64,000 nt of DNA from Yersinia proxima (lineage in GTDB: Bacteria > Pseudomonadota > Gammaproteobacteria > Enterobacterales > Enterobacteriaceae), in assembly GCF_902170785.1 (NCBI RefSeq), contig NZ_CABHYG010000004.1, positions 558,001 through 622,000 on the forward strand, read 5' to 3'. Both the position numbers and the translations under genes were made by a program. This document shows, piece after piece, positions 1 through 12,900 of the stretch (the stretch's first letter is position 1; each line of letters opens with the position of its first letter). The notes beneath the pieces were generated by a model. That model was not told the DNA's origin, made no database searches, and worked only from the letters and a program-made list of their open reading frames with translations.

Positions 1-1209
1 CCTATTGCCTATCTGGTCACCGTAGCTACCATTTTATTTACCGCCCTCAGTTATTGCCGGATGACTAACGCTATGCCGTTATCAGGCTCTGCCTATTCTT
101 ACGTTCAGCGTAGTTTTGGTGGAAAAACCGGTTTTCTGGTGGGTTGGGCGCAAATTTTGGATTATCTGTTCCTGCCAATCCTTAATTATTTAGTTTTAGG
201 CATTTTCTTGCACGAGGCATTTCCGGCGATCCCCGCACCGGTATTTATTATTGCGTCTATTGTCAGTGTCAGCCTATTGAATATTCTCGGTGTGCGACTG
301 CTCACTTCGGTGAATTTCTCGCTGATCGCGGCACAGATGGTCTTTATCGTATTATTTATTGCCCTTTCTTTCAGTCAGGCAGATTTAAGCCCGGCTGCGT
401 TAATGAAGCCACTGCTGGTCAATGCCGGTGATATGTCTGGCTTATTATCCGGTGCCGCGGTGCTTTGCCTGGCATTCCTCGGTTTTGATGCCATCGCGAC
501 TATGGCTGAAGAAGCCCACGACGCGAAACGCACTCTGCCACGTGCCATTCTGTTTACCGTGATAAGCGCCGGTGCCATCTTTATTGCTGTGTCTTATGCC
601 GCGCACTTGGCTTATCCAGACTGGAAATCATTAATCCCTTATCAGGACACCGCCAGCCTGATTATCTCCGAGCATGTCGGCGGTAAGTGGATGTATAACT
701 TCTTTATGGCCACTTACCTGACGGGGGTTTATGCCTCAGCGATGACCGCACAAACTAGTGTGTCGCGCATCTTCTATGCCATGGGCCGTGAAGGGGTACT
801 GCCGCGCAAAGTGTTCTTCCATCTGCATCGCAAGTTCCATACGCCGTGGCGCGCTATTTTGTTCGTGGCGACCATCTCGCTGCTGGCGCTGTTCCTTGAT
901 CTGAATTTAGTGGTGTCGATGATTAGCTTCGGTGCGCTCGGTGCGTTCACTTTTGTGAACTTGAGCGTTATAAAACACTTTATTTTCAATGAGAAACGTC
1001 GTGGTGTTTCAGCCATGTTTAAATATGGGCTGTTGCCAATGATGGGGTTTGTGATGTCGGTGTGGTTGTGGGTTCATCTTGAACAGCGCGCGCTGGAGGT
1101 GGGCTTGCTGTGGTTACTGGCAGGTTTTATTTACCTGCTGTGGCTAACGCGCGGTTGGCGTCAGTCTCCACCATCGGTTCATCCAGATGATATTTCTCAT
1201 CTGCTGTGA
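1..1209 (+). CDS. APC-superfamily amino acid/polyamine permease (5' truncated by window edge)
   Basis: The reading frame is open from base 1, so the start lies outside the window and about 402 residues are visible. The protein is a run of hydrophobic helices. Its early part (GSAYSYVQ, GWAQILDYLFLP) resembles the same region of the E. coli putrescine importers PuuP and PlaP, and it has the DAIATMAEEAHDAKRTLPRA loop typical of APC transporters. Family members are inner-membrane proton symporters. Substrate cannot be assigned from sequence; putrescine or a related amine is the best guess. About 50-60 residues are probably missing at the N terminus. It converges on mltB across an ERIC element. 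Confidence 0.85.
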   Translation, partial: PIAYLVTVATILFTALSYCRMTNAMPLSGSAYSYVQRSFGGKTGFLVGWAQILDYLFLPILNYLVLGIFLHEAFPAIPAPVFIIASIVSVSLLNILGVRLLTSVNFSLIAAQMVFIVLFIALSFSQADLSPAALMKPLLVNAGDMSGLLSGAAVLCLAFLGFDAIATMAEEAHDAKRTLPRAILFTVISAGAIFIAVSYAAHLAYPDWKSLIPYQDTASLIISEHVGGKWMYNFFMATYLTGVYASAMTAQTSVSRIFYAMGREGVLPRKVFFHLHRKFHTPWRAILFVATISLLALFLDLNLVVSMISFGALGAFTFVNLSVIKHFIFNEKRRGVSAMFKYGLLPMMGFVMSVWLWVHLEQRALEVGLLWLLAGFIYLLWLTRGWRQSPPSVHPDDISHLL

Positions 1210-1235
1210 TGTCTTTGGTTTAACTTTGTCAGCAA

Positions 1236-1439
1236 TATATACCCTATAGATTTCATGGTGCAGGAAGGCGGCAAGCAAGATACAAATCGGTCGGGAACCG
1301 ATTTGTACAGCATTTATGCTGCCCGCAGGGTGAGCCTCAGGGATGAGGCTCATTAATCCCGATGAGCTTACATCAGTAAGTGATTCGGGTTATCGAGAGC
1401 AGCCAACACACCTGCAACGTGAAAGATGACGGGTATCTA
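1236..1439. repeat. ERIC element with internal insertion
   Basis: The ends are imperfect inverted repeats: left TATATACCC...GGTGCAG and right CTGCAAC...GGGTATCTA. The right half carries the ERIC core (AATCCCGATGAGCTTACAT, then AGTAAGTGATTCGGG). A standard ERIC is about 127 bp; this one is 204 bp. The extra ~75 bp lies after GGCAAGC (about 1279-1350) and holds two perfect hairpins: 1281-1291/1297-1307 (11-bp arms) and 1331-1338/1345-1352 (8-bp arms). The element fills the space between two convergent genes and ends one base before the mltB stop codon. Confidence 0.85.
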
Positions 1440-1440
1440 A

Positions 1441-2517
1441 TTAACTCCGACGCGCCCGGCCGACCGCCTCACCCAACTGCCACACCGCCATCGCGTAATG
1501 GGTACTGTGGTTGTAGCGGGTAATGGTGTAGAAGTTTGGCAAACCATACCAATATTGATAGCCGGTGCCGACATCAAGGCGCAACAAGCTGGCTTCCTGA
1601 TAATCGCCCAGCGAACCGGTCGGGCTTAGCCCTGCGGCAGATAATGTCGAGATGGGGTATTTGGTCTTAAAGCCATTATCGAGATTCGGCGCTTGCCCGT
1701 TGGCAGGAATAGCCACCGCCGCCCCTTTGGTCCAGCCGTGGGCTTTGAAGTAATTCGCCACACTACCGATGGCATCCTCCGGATCCCACAAATTGATATG
1801 GCCATTGCCGTTAAAATCAACAGCATAATCCTTAAATGACGATGGCATAAATTGACCATAACCCATAGCTCCGGCGTAAGAACCGCGCAGACTGAGCGGG
1901 TCATTGCCCTCAGCGCGCGCCATCAGCAAGAAGGTTTCCAGCTCACCAGAAAAATACTCGGCGCGGCGCGGATAAGCAAAGGAGAGTGTTGCCAGCGCAT
2001 CAATGATACGAGTCTTACCCATCACTCTGCCCCAGCGTGTTTCAACACCAATGATCCCTACGATAATTTCGGGTGGAACCCCGTAGACCTCATAAGCTCG
2101 TTGCAGGGCTTTTTCATGTTGATTCCAGAAATTCACCCCATTTTGCACGTTATCTGGCGTAATAAACTGGTTGCGATAGCGGTTCCAGGCACCATTTGGC
2201 CCGGATGGACGGCCAGAGGTCGGCGCTTGCTTATCCATCAAGCGGATAACAAAATCCAGTTTTTTAGTTTGCGCTAATACATCATGCAGTTGCTGACGCT
2301 CAAAACCATGCTCACGCACCATTTTGTCAACAAAACGGGCGGTATCCGCATTATAGGCAAAATCACCGTCTGTCACGTGACCCACATGTTGTGGTTCAAG
2401 TAAAAAACCACTTTGTGTCAGGCTATCTGACGGCGTGGCAGCAACAGGAGGCGTCGGCTTGCTGCTACAGGCAGAAAGCAAAATGAGTGAGGGAAGAATG
2501 ACAGCTAAGTGACGCAT
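1441..2517 (-). CDS. mltB: Membrane-bound lytic murein transglycosylase B
   Basis: 358 residues from the MRHLAV start, close to the 361 of E. coli MltB. An upstream in-frame methionine at 2535 would add MVYGYT ahead of the signal peptide and is less likely. The N terminus is a lipoprotein signal with lipobox LLSAC. The transglycosylase domain includes GVETRWGRVMGKTR, whose Glu is the catalytic acid in the family, and GAMGYGQFMPSSF. A calcium-binding-type loop DFNGNGHINLWDPEDA follows. The enzyme cleaves murein glycan strands to 1,6-anhydromuramyl ends at the inner face of the outer membrane. It appears to be a single-gene unit. Confidence 0.95.
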   Translation of the reverse strand: MRHLAVILPSLILLSACSSKPTPPVAATPSDSLTQSGFLLEPQHVGHVTDGDFAYNADTARFVDKMVREHGFERQQLHDVLAQTKKLDFVIRLMDKQAPTSGRPSGPNGAWNRYRNQFITPDNVQNGVNFWNQHEKALQRAYEVYGVPPEIIVGIIGVETRWGRVMGKTRIIDALATLSFAYPRRAEYFSGELETFLLMARAEGNDPLSLRGSYAGAMGYGQFMPSSFKDYAVDFNGNGHINLWDPEDAIGSVANYFKAHGWTKGAAVAIPANGQAPNLDNGFKTKYPISTLSAAGLSPTGSLGDYQEASLLRLDVGTGYQYWYGLPNFYTITRYNHSTHYAMAVWQLGEAVGRARRS

Positions 2518-2725
2518 CGTATATCCATAAACCATGCCAGAAAGTAATAGCTATGTTAAGTCATTGCCTATAAGGAACAAACAGGAAAATGCAGGATTAT
2601 ACCGGGTTATTTACAATAGGAATCGTACAGTAGTCGGTGCCTGCGCCAGAGAAAAACAGACTAAACCCTTTGAAGAATAAGGAATTACAGCAACATCAAT
2701 GAAACATTTAGTATCAAATAATACG

Positions 2726-2744
2726 AATGATTTTCACTATCATT
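2726..2744 (+). promoter_or_regulatory. Fur box upstream of yfuA
   Basis: AATGATTTTCACTATCATT is a 19-bp inverted repeat (AATGAT/ATCATT arms). It matches 11 of the 14 arm positions of the 7-1-7 Fur consensus TGATAAT-N-ATTATCA. It lies 84 bp before the yfuA start, where a Fur-repressed promoter would be expected. Confidence 0.75.
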
Positions 2745-2828
2745 GCTAATTTCTTTCTATACAATCGACATGTTTCTCCGTTGACTCACTCTCTCGTTTT
2801 CTTCTTTGACCTGTTAAAGGATGTCTTT

Positions 2829-3845
2829 ATGAAGTTACGTTTATCCTCTCTTGGCCCTGTTGCTCTGTTAGCTTCCTCAATGATGCTGGCTTTTTCCGCC
2901 AATGCTGCATCCAATGACGAAGGTATTGTGGTGTATAACGCCCAACACGAAAATCTGGTGAAATCCTGGGTTGACGGCTTTACCAAAGATACCGGTATTA
3001 AGGTGACCCTGCGCAATGGCGGGGACAGCGAGTTAGGTAATCAGCTGGTTCAGGAAGGCAGCGCATCACCCGCAGACGTTTTTCTGACGGAAAACTCCCC
3101 GGCAATGGTGCTGGTGGATAATGCAAAATTATTCGCCCCATTAGATGCGGCAACACAAGCTCAGGTGGCGAAAGAGTATCGCCCTGAACATGGCCGCTGG
3201 ACTGGCATTGCCGCCCGCAGCACCGTGTTTGTCTATAATCCGGAAAAAATTAGCGCAGCCGAGTTACCTAAGTCGATCATGGACTTAGCTAAACCTGAGT
3301 GGAAAGGCCGTTGGGCTGCATCACCTTCTGGGGCTGATTTTCAGGCCATTGTTAGCGCCATGCTGGAACTGAAAGGCGAAAAAGCCACGTTGGAATGGTT
3401 AAAAGCCATGAAAACCAACTTTACCGCTTATAAAGGTAATAGCACGGTGATGAAAGCGGTGAATGCTGGCCAAATTGATGGCGGGGTTATCTATCACTAT
3501 TACCGCTTTGTTGATCAAGCCAAAACCGGTGAGAACAGCGGTAAAACTCAACTGCATTACTTCAAACATCAAGATCCAGGTGCCTTTGTGAGTATCTCTG
3601 GTGGCGGTGTATTAGCGTCGAGCAAGCATCCAAAAGAAGCACAGGAATTCGTAAAATGGATAACCGGCAAATCCGGTCAGGATATCTTGCGCACCAACAA
3701 TGCTTTTGAATACGCCGTGGGTGTCGATGCCGCGTCTAACCCTAAATTAGTGCCGCTGAAAGATCTGGATGCACCAAAAGTAGAACCGTCTAAACTGAAC
3801 AGCAAGAAAGTGGTTGAGTTAATGACAGAAGCTGGCCTGCTGTAA
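2829..3845 (+). CDS. yfuA: Ferric iron ABC transporter, periplasmic binding protein
   Basis: 338 residues from ATG 2829, which has a good ribosome site (TTAAAGG, 8 bases upstream) and begins a typical signal peptide ending near SANAASN. Class II Fe3+-binding fold of the FbpA/YfuA/SfuA group: VVYNAQHENL near the start contains the iron-ligand His-type position, and the YHYYRF motif supplies the adjacent tyrosines that coordinate iron in this family. The protein delivers periplasmic ferric iron to YfuBC. It is first in a three-gene operon behind a Fur box. A hairpin after the stop may limit read-through to yfuB, so the binding protein would be made in excess. Confidence 0.92.
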   Translation: MKLRLSSLGPVALLASSMMLAFSANAASNDEGIVVYNAQHENLVKSWVDGFTKDTGIKVTLRNGGDSELGNQLVQEGSASPADVFLTENSPAMVLVDNAKLFAPLDAATQAQVAKEYRPEHGRWTGIAARSTVFVYNPEKISAAELPKSIMDLAKPEWKGRWAASPSGADFQAIVSAMLELKGEKATLEWLKAMKTNFTAYKGNSTVMKAVNAGQIDGGVIYHYYRFVDQAKTGENSGKTQLHYFKHQDPGAFVSISGGGVLASSKHPKEAQEFVKWITGKSGQDILRTNNAFEYAVGVDAASNPKLVPLKDLDAPKVEPSKLNSKKVVELMTEAGLL

Positions 3846-3877
3846 TACAGTCAACCTGCTGATAATATGTATTTTTA

Positions 3878-3904
3878 GCCCGTCGCGTCCCTGACCCGAC
3901 GGGC
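3878..3904 (+). terminator. Intercistronic stem-loop between yfuA and yfuB
   Basis: GCCCGTCG / 11-nt loop / CGACGGGC forms an 8-bp perfect stem with no following T run, so it is more likely an mRNA-stabilising or partial-termination hairpin than a full terminator. Such hairpins are common after ABC binding-protein genes. Confidence 0.6.
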
Positions 3905-3931
3905 ATTAACACGCCGAGTGCCTTGACGATT

Positions 3932-5518
3932 ATGGCCAATGTAAACCCCGATGTTATCCCGCTGCCACTGAGTCAGACAACTCAACGCCAATATAGCCGC
4001 CGCCCTGGTTCCGGGATTGTGGTTATTGCGGTGATGCTTTCTCTACTGTCCCTGCTGCCACTGGGGTTTGTGATTGGCATTGCCATTGATACCGGTTGGT
4101 CAACGGTCAAGGCGCTGGTTTTCCGCCCTCGCGTGGGGGAATTACTGTTTAACACCGCATTACTGGTGGCGTTCACTTTGCCGCTATGCGCCATTATTGG
4201 TGTGGCGTTGGCGTGGCTCACCGAACGCACCACGCTACCCGGCAGGCGAATTTGGTCACTGCTGGCTATCGCCCCACTGGCAGTGCCTGCTTTTGTGCAA
4301 AGTTATGCCTGGATAAGCCTGGTTCCCTCAATGCACGGGCTTGGCGCGGGGGTCTTTATCTCTGTCATTGCCTATTTCCCTTTTATTTATCTGCCCGCCT
4401 CAGCAGTATTGCGCCGCCTTGATCCCGGTCTGGAAGATGCAGCAGCGTCTTTAGGTAGCACGCCCAGTGGAGTATTTTTCCGCGTGGTGCTACCACAATT
4501 AAAACTCGCTGTTTGGGGCGGTTCGATATTGATTGCACTGCATTTATTAGCCGAATATGGCCTGTACGCCATGATCCGTTTTGATACCTTTACCACGGCT
4601 ATTTTTGATCAATTCCAATCCACCTTTAATGGCCCAGCGGCCAATATGTTAGCGGGGGTTCTGGCGTTATGTTGTCTGGGATTATTATTAATCGAAGCCA
4701 CCAGCCGCGGCTATAACCGCTATGCCCGAGTCGGTTCGGGTAGCGCGCGCAGACAAACCGCTTATTCAATGGGAACCGCCCTCACCCTGTTGTGTCTGCT
4801 ATTACCACTGGCGATGACCGCCCTCTCGCTCGGTGTACCTTTTATCACCCTCACCCGCTGGCTCTACATCGGCGGCATTGATGTATGGTTGAATGCTGAG
4901 CTGTTGCCAGCCTTGAAACAAACGCTGGCTCTGGCGCTGAGCGGTGCCGTAATTATCACTCTGTGCGCCATACCAATGGCCTGGTTATCCGTGCGCTATC
5001 CAGGCCGCTTACATCGGGTCATGGAGGGGTGTAACTATGTCACCAGTTCGCTGCCCGGTATTGTGGTCGCACTGGCACTGGTGACCATCACCATCCGCAT
5101 TGCACGGCCGCTGTATCAAACTGAATTCACTCTTTTACTGGCCTATTTATTGATGTTTACACCACGCGCCTTAATCAGTTTACGGGCCGGTATTGCGACT
5201 GCGCCGGTCGAGCTGGAAAACGTGGCACGCAGTTTAGGTAAAACGCCCGCTCAGGCCATCTGGAGCACCACTATGCGGCTGGCGGCCCCCGGTGCGGCGG
5301 CGGGTGCAGCCTTGGTATTTCTGGCGATATCCAATGAATTGACCGCCACTTTATTATTGGCTCCCAACGGCACCCGAACCCTGGCCACCGGATTCTGGGC
5401 ATTAACCAGTGAAATAGATTATGTTGCTGCATCACCTTATGCCCTGCTTATGGTGGCTCTCTCCCTGCCACTCACCTGGCTCCTTTATTCTCAATCTCAA
5501 CGTACGGCAGGATTATGA
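3932..5518 (+). CDS. yfuB: Ferric iron ABC transporter, fused permease
   Basis: 528 residues from ATG 3932; a TTG three codons upstream is possible but less likely. About 12 hydrophobic helices arranged as two tandem permease halves, the layout of FbpB/SfuB-type proteins. Each half carries an EAA-type loop: around residues 165-180 ([19 protein letters not shown]) and around 430 ([17 protein letters not shown]). These loops contact the ATPase. It moves ferric iron across the inner membrane. Its stop overlaps the yfuC start (ATGA), so translation is probably coupled. Confidence 0.93.
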   Translation: MANVNPDVIPLPLSQTTQRQYSRRPGSGIVVIAVMLSLLSLLPLGFVIGIAIDTGWSTVKALVFRPRVGELLFNTALLVAFTLPLCAIIGVALAWLTERTTLPGRRIWSLLAIAPLAVPAFVQSYAWISLVPSMHGLGAGVFISVIAYFPFIYLPASAVLRRLDPGLEDAAASLGSTPSGVFFRVVLPQLKLAVWGGSILIALHLLAEYGLYAMIRFDTFTTAIFDQFQSTFNGPAANMLAGVLALCCLGLLLIEATSRGYNRYARVGSGSARRQTAYSMGTALTLLCLLLPLAMTALSLGVPFITLTRWLYIGGIDVWLNAELLPALKQTLALALSGAVIITLCAIPMAWLSVRYPGRLHRVMEGCNYVTSSLPGIVVALALVTITIRIARPLYQTEFTLLLAYLLMFTPRALISLRAGIATAPVELENVARSLGKTPAQAIWSTTMRLAAPGAAAGAALVFLAISNELTATLLLAPNGTRTLATGFWALTSEIDYVAASPYALLMVALSLPLTWLLYSQSQRTAGL

Positions 5519-6564
5519 GCACGCTTGAACTTCAACAAATCGGTAAATCTTACCAATCGGTCAGAGTATTAGACGGCATTGATTTACAGGTGACAGCGGG
5601 CAGCCGCACTGCGATTGTCGGCCCATCGGGTTCGGGTAAAACCACATTGCTGCGAATTATAGCCGGCTTCGAAACGCCGGATAGCGGCAAGGTGATTTTG
5701 CAAGGAAATCCGCTATTTGACCAATCAACTCACGTGCCCGCGCATAAACGCGGGATTGGGTTTGTCCCGCAAGATGGCGCACTGTTTCCACATTTTACCG
5801 TGGCGGGCAACATTGCTTATGGGCTAAAAGGCAGCAAGCAAGATAAAGCCCGACGGATTGATGAATTAATGGAAATGGTGGCACTAGACCGGCGATTAGC
5901 GCAACTTTGGCCTCATGAAATATCCGGTGGCCAGCAACAACGTGTCGCGCTCGCCAGAGCATTGGCGCAAAGCCCGGTATTGATGTTATTGGACGAACCC
6001 TTTTCAGCACTGGATACCGCTTTGCGTGCATCTACCCGCAAAGCGGTAGCTGAACTGCTGTCGCAAGCCAATATCGCCGCCATATTAGTCACGCACGATC
6101 AAAGCGAAGCATTATCGTTTGCCGATCAGGTCGCGGTAATGCGCGCGGGCAAACTGGCTCATGTGGGTGCGCCGCAAGAGCTTTATCTCAGGCCGATTGA
6201 TGAGCCGACCGCGACATTCCTGGGTGAAACACTGATTCTTTCCGCGAATATTGCGGCCGGATGGGCCGACTGCGCGCTAGGCCGGGTCAAGGTTGACGAT
6301 GCAACGCGCCAGGGGCAAGCACGCATTATGCTGCGCCCCGAGCAAGTGACTATCACACCACTGCCCTCCGCTCACCATTATCCGACTCACTGTCTGGCTA
6401 AAATTATCAACATTGATTTTGCCGGTTTTATTTCAACGCTGACGTTATCTATTATTGAGCACGACGAAATCGTAGAAATCAAAACCATCAGCCGCGAAGG
6501 TATCCATGTTGGCTTAATGGTTGATTTGACGATTATGGGTCAGGCACATATTTTTGTTGAGTGA
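5515..6564 (+). CDS. yfuC: Ferric iron ABC transporter, ATP-binding protein
   Basis: 349 residues. Walker [10 protein letters not shown] near residue 40, signature SGGQQQR near 138, Walker B VLMLLDEP, and the switch histidine in LVTHDQ are all intact. The C-terminal ~110 residues form a TOBE-like domain ([10 protein letters not shown]), as in FbpC. It powers the YfuB permease from the cytoplasmic side. The 4-base overlap with yfuB and the shared Fur box make it the last gene of the yfuABC operon. Confidence 0.93.
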   Translation: MSTLELQQIGKSYQSVRVLDGIDLQVTAGSRTAIVGPSGSGKTTLLRIIAGFETPDSGKVILQGNPLFDQSTHVPAHKRGIGFVPQDGALFPHFTVAGNIAYGLKGSKQDKARRIDELMEMVALDRRLAQLWPHEISGGQQQRVALARALAQSPVLMLLDEPFSALDTALRASTRKAVAELLSQANIAAILVTHDQSEALSFADQVAVMRAGKLAHVGAPQELYLRPIDEPTATFLGETLILSANIAAGWADCALGRVKVDDATRQGQARIMLRPEQVTITPLPSAHHYPTHCLAKIINIDFAGFISTLTLSIIEHDEIVEIKTISREGIHVGLMVDLTIMGQAHIFVE

Positions 6565-6672
6565 CAGACAACACATTTCTATTAATCGAATAGAATAAGC
6601 ACAAGTTATGCTCTGCCCGCTCCCGTAGATTGGATTATGCTACTGAAATCATGAATATTGGAGCCGTACCAA

Positions 6673-7311
6673 ATGGATGAAATCCACGTCATCATATTGA
6701 CCATTGGGCTATTTGTGCTCACATTCATTAATCCCGGCGCTAATTTACTTGTTGTGGTTCAAACCAGTCTCAGCTCTGGTAAGAATGCAGGTTTACTCAC
6801 CGGGTTGGGTGTGGCCTTAGGGGATGCGATTTACTCAGGATTGGGGTTATTTGGTATGGCAGCGCTAATTGCTGAAGGGGGAGCACTGTTCTCGGCAATT
6901 AAGATCGGCGGCGGTTTGTATCTGGTTTGGTATGCCTACAATATGGTGCGCCATCGTCAAGAGCTGCATATGGGCATGGGTGCTGTCGCTACTTCGTCAA
7001 TTACGCCTTGGTATGTGTTCTTCCGCCGTGGCCTGTTAACTGATTTATCGAACCCGCAAACTGTGCTGTTTTTTATCAGTATTTTCTCGGTAACCCTTAC
7101 CCCGACCACACCAGCATGGGCCAAAATAGTCGCCTGGCTCGGCATTGTTGTGGCCTCAATCCTCTGGCGGTCATTGCTGAGTATGGCATTCTCCCGCCCG
7201 GCGGTACGCCGCGCGTATGGCAAGGTTCAACACTTGTTAAGCGGTATTATCGGAGTCGCTGTCGGAGCCTTTGGGCTGCGCTTAATTTATGAAGGGATAA
7301 CCCGCCGCTGA
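6673..7311 (+). CDS. LysE/RhtB-family amino acid exporter
   Basis: 212 residues from ATG 6673; the earlier in-frame TTG at 6658 overlaps what looks like the ribosome site (GGAG). Six hydrophobic segments with the family hallmark NPGANLLVVVQTSLSSGKNAGLLTGLGVALGD near the N terminus and GGGLYLVWYAYNMVR in the middle. It resembles RhtC/RhtB-type threonine and homoserine exporters, but the substrate cannot be assigned. Monocistronic; a terminator hairpin follows at 7341-7366. Confidence 0.85.
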   Translation: MDEIHVIILTIGLFVLTFINPGANLLVVVQTSLSSGKNAGLLTGLGVALGDAIYSGLGLFGMAALIAEGGALFSAIKIGGGLYLVWYAYNMVRHRQELHMGMGAVATSSITPWYVFFRRGLLTDLSNPQTVLFFISIFSVTLTPTTPAWAKIVAWLGIVVASILWRSLLSMAFSRPAVRRAYGKVQHLLSGIIGVAVGAFGLRLIYEGITRR

Positions 7312-7336
7312 TAGCAAAATATGACTGTTATCAACA

Positions 7337-7885
7337 TCACAAAGGCTTCGCCTGGAGCCTTTTTTGTTCCTGTCGCAATTGCCGATACTCCAGCACTGTC
7401 AACACGATAACCACTAAGTCAAGAATAGTGATTAAAATCAGCATAATAGAATGAGTAAAGGTGTAACGATAAAGTTGATAGATAATAAATAAACTAAAAA
7501 TGACTATCGCTGCCGGGTAATACCCCAGCTTTTTGTGCCATAATCCAATAATAACCCACAACTTAACAATGCCATGAATTAATAAATAAAATGCGGCAAA
7601 ATGCAAACTGCTGATGGAAAGGCTTTGCGCTGCATGCAGCAAATAATTGGCGACCACATCGCCACGATCTTCGATAAATTCAACTTGAGTGATACGGTGC
7701 AATAAATTAAGTAAAAGTTGGGGGGTAACAAAAAAAGTTAAAATACCCGCCACAATCTCCATGATAGCCAATATCGCTTTTAGCAGCAGGCTAACTTCAA
7801 AAACAGCATGAATATTCTTCTCTCCGAAGAGGTTATTACGCTCAAATCTGTTTCTCATATTTAACATCGCACTCATTCCCTGCAT
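7337..7885 (-). CDS. DUF2127-type multi-pass membrane protein
   Basis: Up to 182 residues with four hydrophobic segments (about 30-55, 85-110, 115-140, 140-160) and a charged C-terminal tail. The pattern FEVSLLLKAILAIMEIVAGI...HGIVKLWVIIGL...YPAAIVIFSLF is that of the DUF2127 family, whose function is unknown. Start is uncertain: M1 (7885), M4 or M7. The AGGGA ribosome site lies best for M7 (7867). It is downstream of bglA but separated from it by a strong hairpin, so it is probably expressed on its own. Confidence 0.7.
   Translation of the reverse strand: MQGMSAMLNMRNRFERNNLFGEKNIHAVFEVSLLLKAILAIMEIVAGILTFFVTPQLLLNLLHRITQVEFIEDRGDVVANYLLHAAQSLSISSLHFAAFYLLIHGIVKLWVIIGLWHKKLGYYPAAIVIFSLFIIYQLYRYTFTHSIMLILITILDLVVIVLTVLEYRQLRQEQKRLQAKPL
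7341..7366 (+). terminator. Rho-independent terminator of the LysE-type gene
   Basis: AAAGGCT / 8-nt loop / AGCCTTT followed by a T run on the + strand. It overlaps the last codons of the convergent DUF2127 gene. Confidence 0.75.
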
Positions 7886-7925
7886 GATAAGGCTTTGAAG
7901 AGTATTGATGCAGAATAGCAGTTTA

Positions 7926-7949
7926 CGCGGTGCAGGTTAAAGCACCGCG
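7926..7949 (-). terminator. Hairpin after bglA
   Basis: CGCGGTGC / 8-nt loop / GCACCGCG is a perfect 8-bp GC-rich stem between the bglA stop and the DUF2127 gene. It has no T run, so termination efficiency is unclear, but its place fits the end of the bgl operon. Confidence 0.55.
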
Positions 7950-7966
7950 CTTTAAATAGCGATAAG

Positions 7967-9379
<1,413 letters not shown>

Positions 9380-9385
9380 TCAGTA

Positions 9386-11302
<1,917 letters not shown>

Positions 11303-11347
11303 CTATATAAATAAACACCGATTTGGGTCATTAAGTCCGGGCAAAAA

Positions 11348-11400
11348 AAAACCTGAATGTGCTGTGTACCGCCACTAAGCGATACCAACACATTCAGGTT
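11348..11400 (-). terminator. Conditional terminator between bglG and bglF
   Basis: A perfect 12-bp stem (arms 11350-11361 and 11389-11400) followed on the minus strand by eight T residues. It overlaps the RAT element by four bases, the geometry of BglG-type antitermination. Confidence 0.88.
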
Positions 11401-11426
11401 TTGCCTGCCTTAAGCAGTCACAATCC
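11397..11426 (-). promoter_or_regulatory. RAT antiterminator element ahead of bglF
   Basis: On the minus strand the 30-base element begins GGATTGTGACTG and ends GGCAGGCAAAACC, very close to the E. coli bgl RAT. Binding of BglG here would prevent the overlapping terminator from forming. Confidence 0.88.
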
Positions 11427-11455
11427 TGTATTCTAAAATCTCTTTTGCTAATGAG

Positions 11456-12304
<849 letters not shown>

Positions 12305-12318
12305 TTAGCCCTGAAAAC

Positions 12319-12364
12319 AAAAAAACCCGACTCAGCAGCCTTCATCAAGCTACTCAATCAGGTT
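12319..12364 (-). terminator. Conditional terminator in the bgl leader
   Basis: Arms 12324-12335 and 12353-12364 pair with two G-U pairs and one mismatch. They are followed on the minus strand by a T-rich run just before the bglG start. Confidence 0.8.
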
Positions 12365-12390
12365 TTGCCCGCCATTGACGGTAACAATCC
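12361..12390 (-). promoter_or_regulatory. RAT antiterminator element in the bgl leader
   Basis: A 30-base element beginning GGATTGTTACCG and ending GGCGGGCAAAACC on the minus strand, overlapping the leader terminator. The first ten and last six bases match the RAT downstream of bglG at nearly every position. Confidence 0.88.
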
Positions 12391-12446
12391 AACTACCGTT
12401 AAATTAACATGTTAATACCCGACGGCAAGCAGGTAGAGCTAAAAAT

Positions 12447-12462
12447 CGTGATGTAGATCACC
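12447..12462. promoter_or_regulatory. Candidate CRP site of the bgl operon
   Basis: CGTGATGTAGATCACC is CGTGA-N6-TCACC, one mismatch per half from the CRP consensus TGTGA-N6-TCACA. It lies about 60 bases upstream of the first RAT element on the bgl side. Confidence 0.6.
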
Positions 12463-12792
12463 TCTCGCGTTAGCAAATAAATCAGCCACTATTTTTACCC
12501 CTTATTCACGTTGATTTAGTGCCGCCTTAAATTTGCATTGCGCGGGGAAATAGTGACTCATCATCAGCATCTATTTATTAGGACTTTTCTCAAGATTACT
12601 AAATAAAATTAAATAAAGAATATAAATAAAATATATTACTTTCATTTGAGATTGATTCTTTATCACAGCTAATTACTACATCTGGCATATTAAATTTATG
12701 TATAGAGAATAGTTAATATCCCGCATTAAATCACTAATAACCTTCGGCGTAATCACATAAATAAGCGCTATATTTTCGTTATACCCTCTTAG

Positions 12793-12806
12793 TTGATTTA
12801 TATCAT
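12793..12806 (+). promoter_or_regulatory. FNR site upstream of dmsA
   Basis: TTGATTTATATCAT matches the FNR consensus TTGAT-N4-ATCAA in nine of ten positions. It is 94 bp before the dmsA start, as expected for an oxygen-repressed anaerobic reductase operon. Confidence 0.72.
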
Positions 12807-12900
12807 ATGAAAGTAACAAATTATTTCCTAAGGTGGGACATTAGTGCTCTATTTCATATTTTATTTTCGCCCAAAAATGTCCTTCGCAAAGGGAATGTCG

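Noticed and set aside
1852-2277. 141-residue open frame on the + strand
   Set aside because: Lies wholly inside mltB on the other strand, lacks a family pattern and a ribosome site.
3923-3931. TTG start for yfuB
   Set aside because: An ATG three codons later gives a normal N terminus and there is no ribosome site favouring TTG.
12844-12900. Upstream GTG start for dmsA
   Set aside because: Has a purine-rich site, but would add a hydrophobic lead before a normal twin-arginine signal; ATG 12901 with AAAGGGA fits better.
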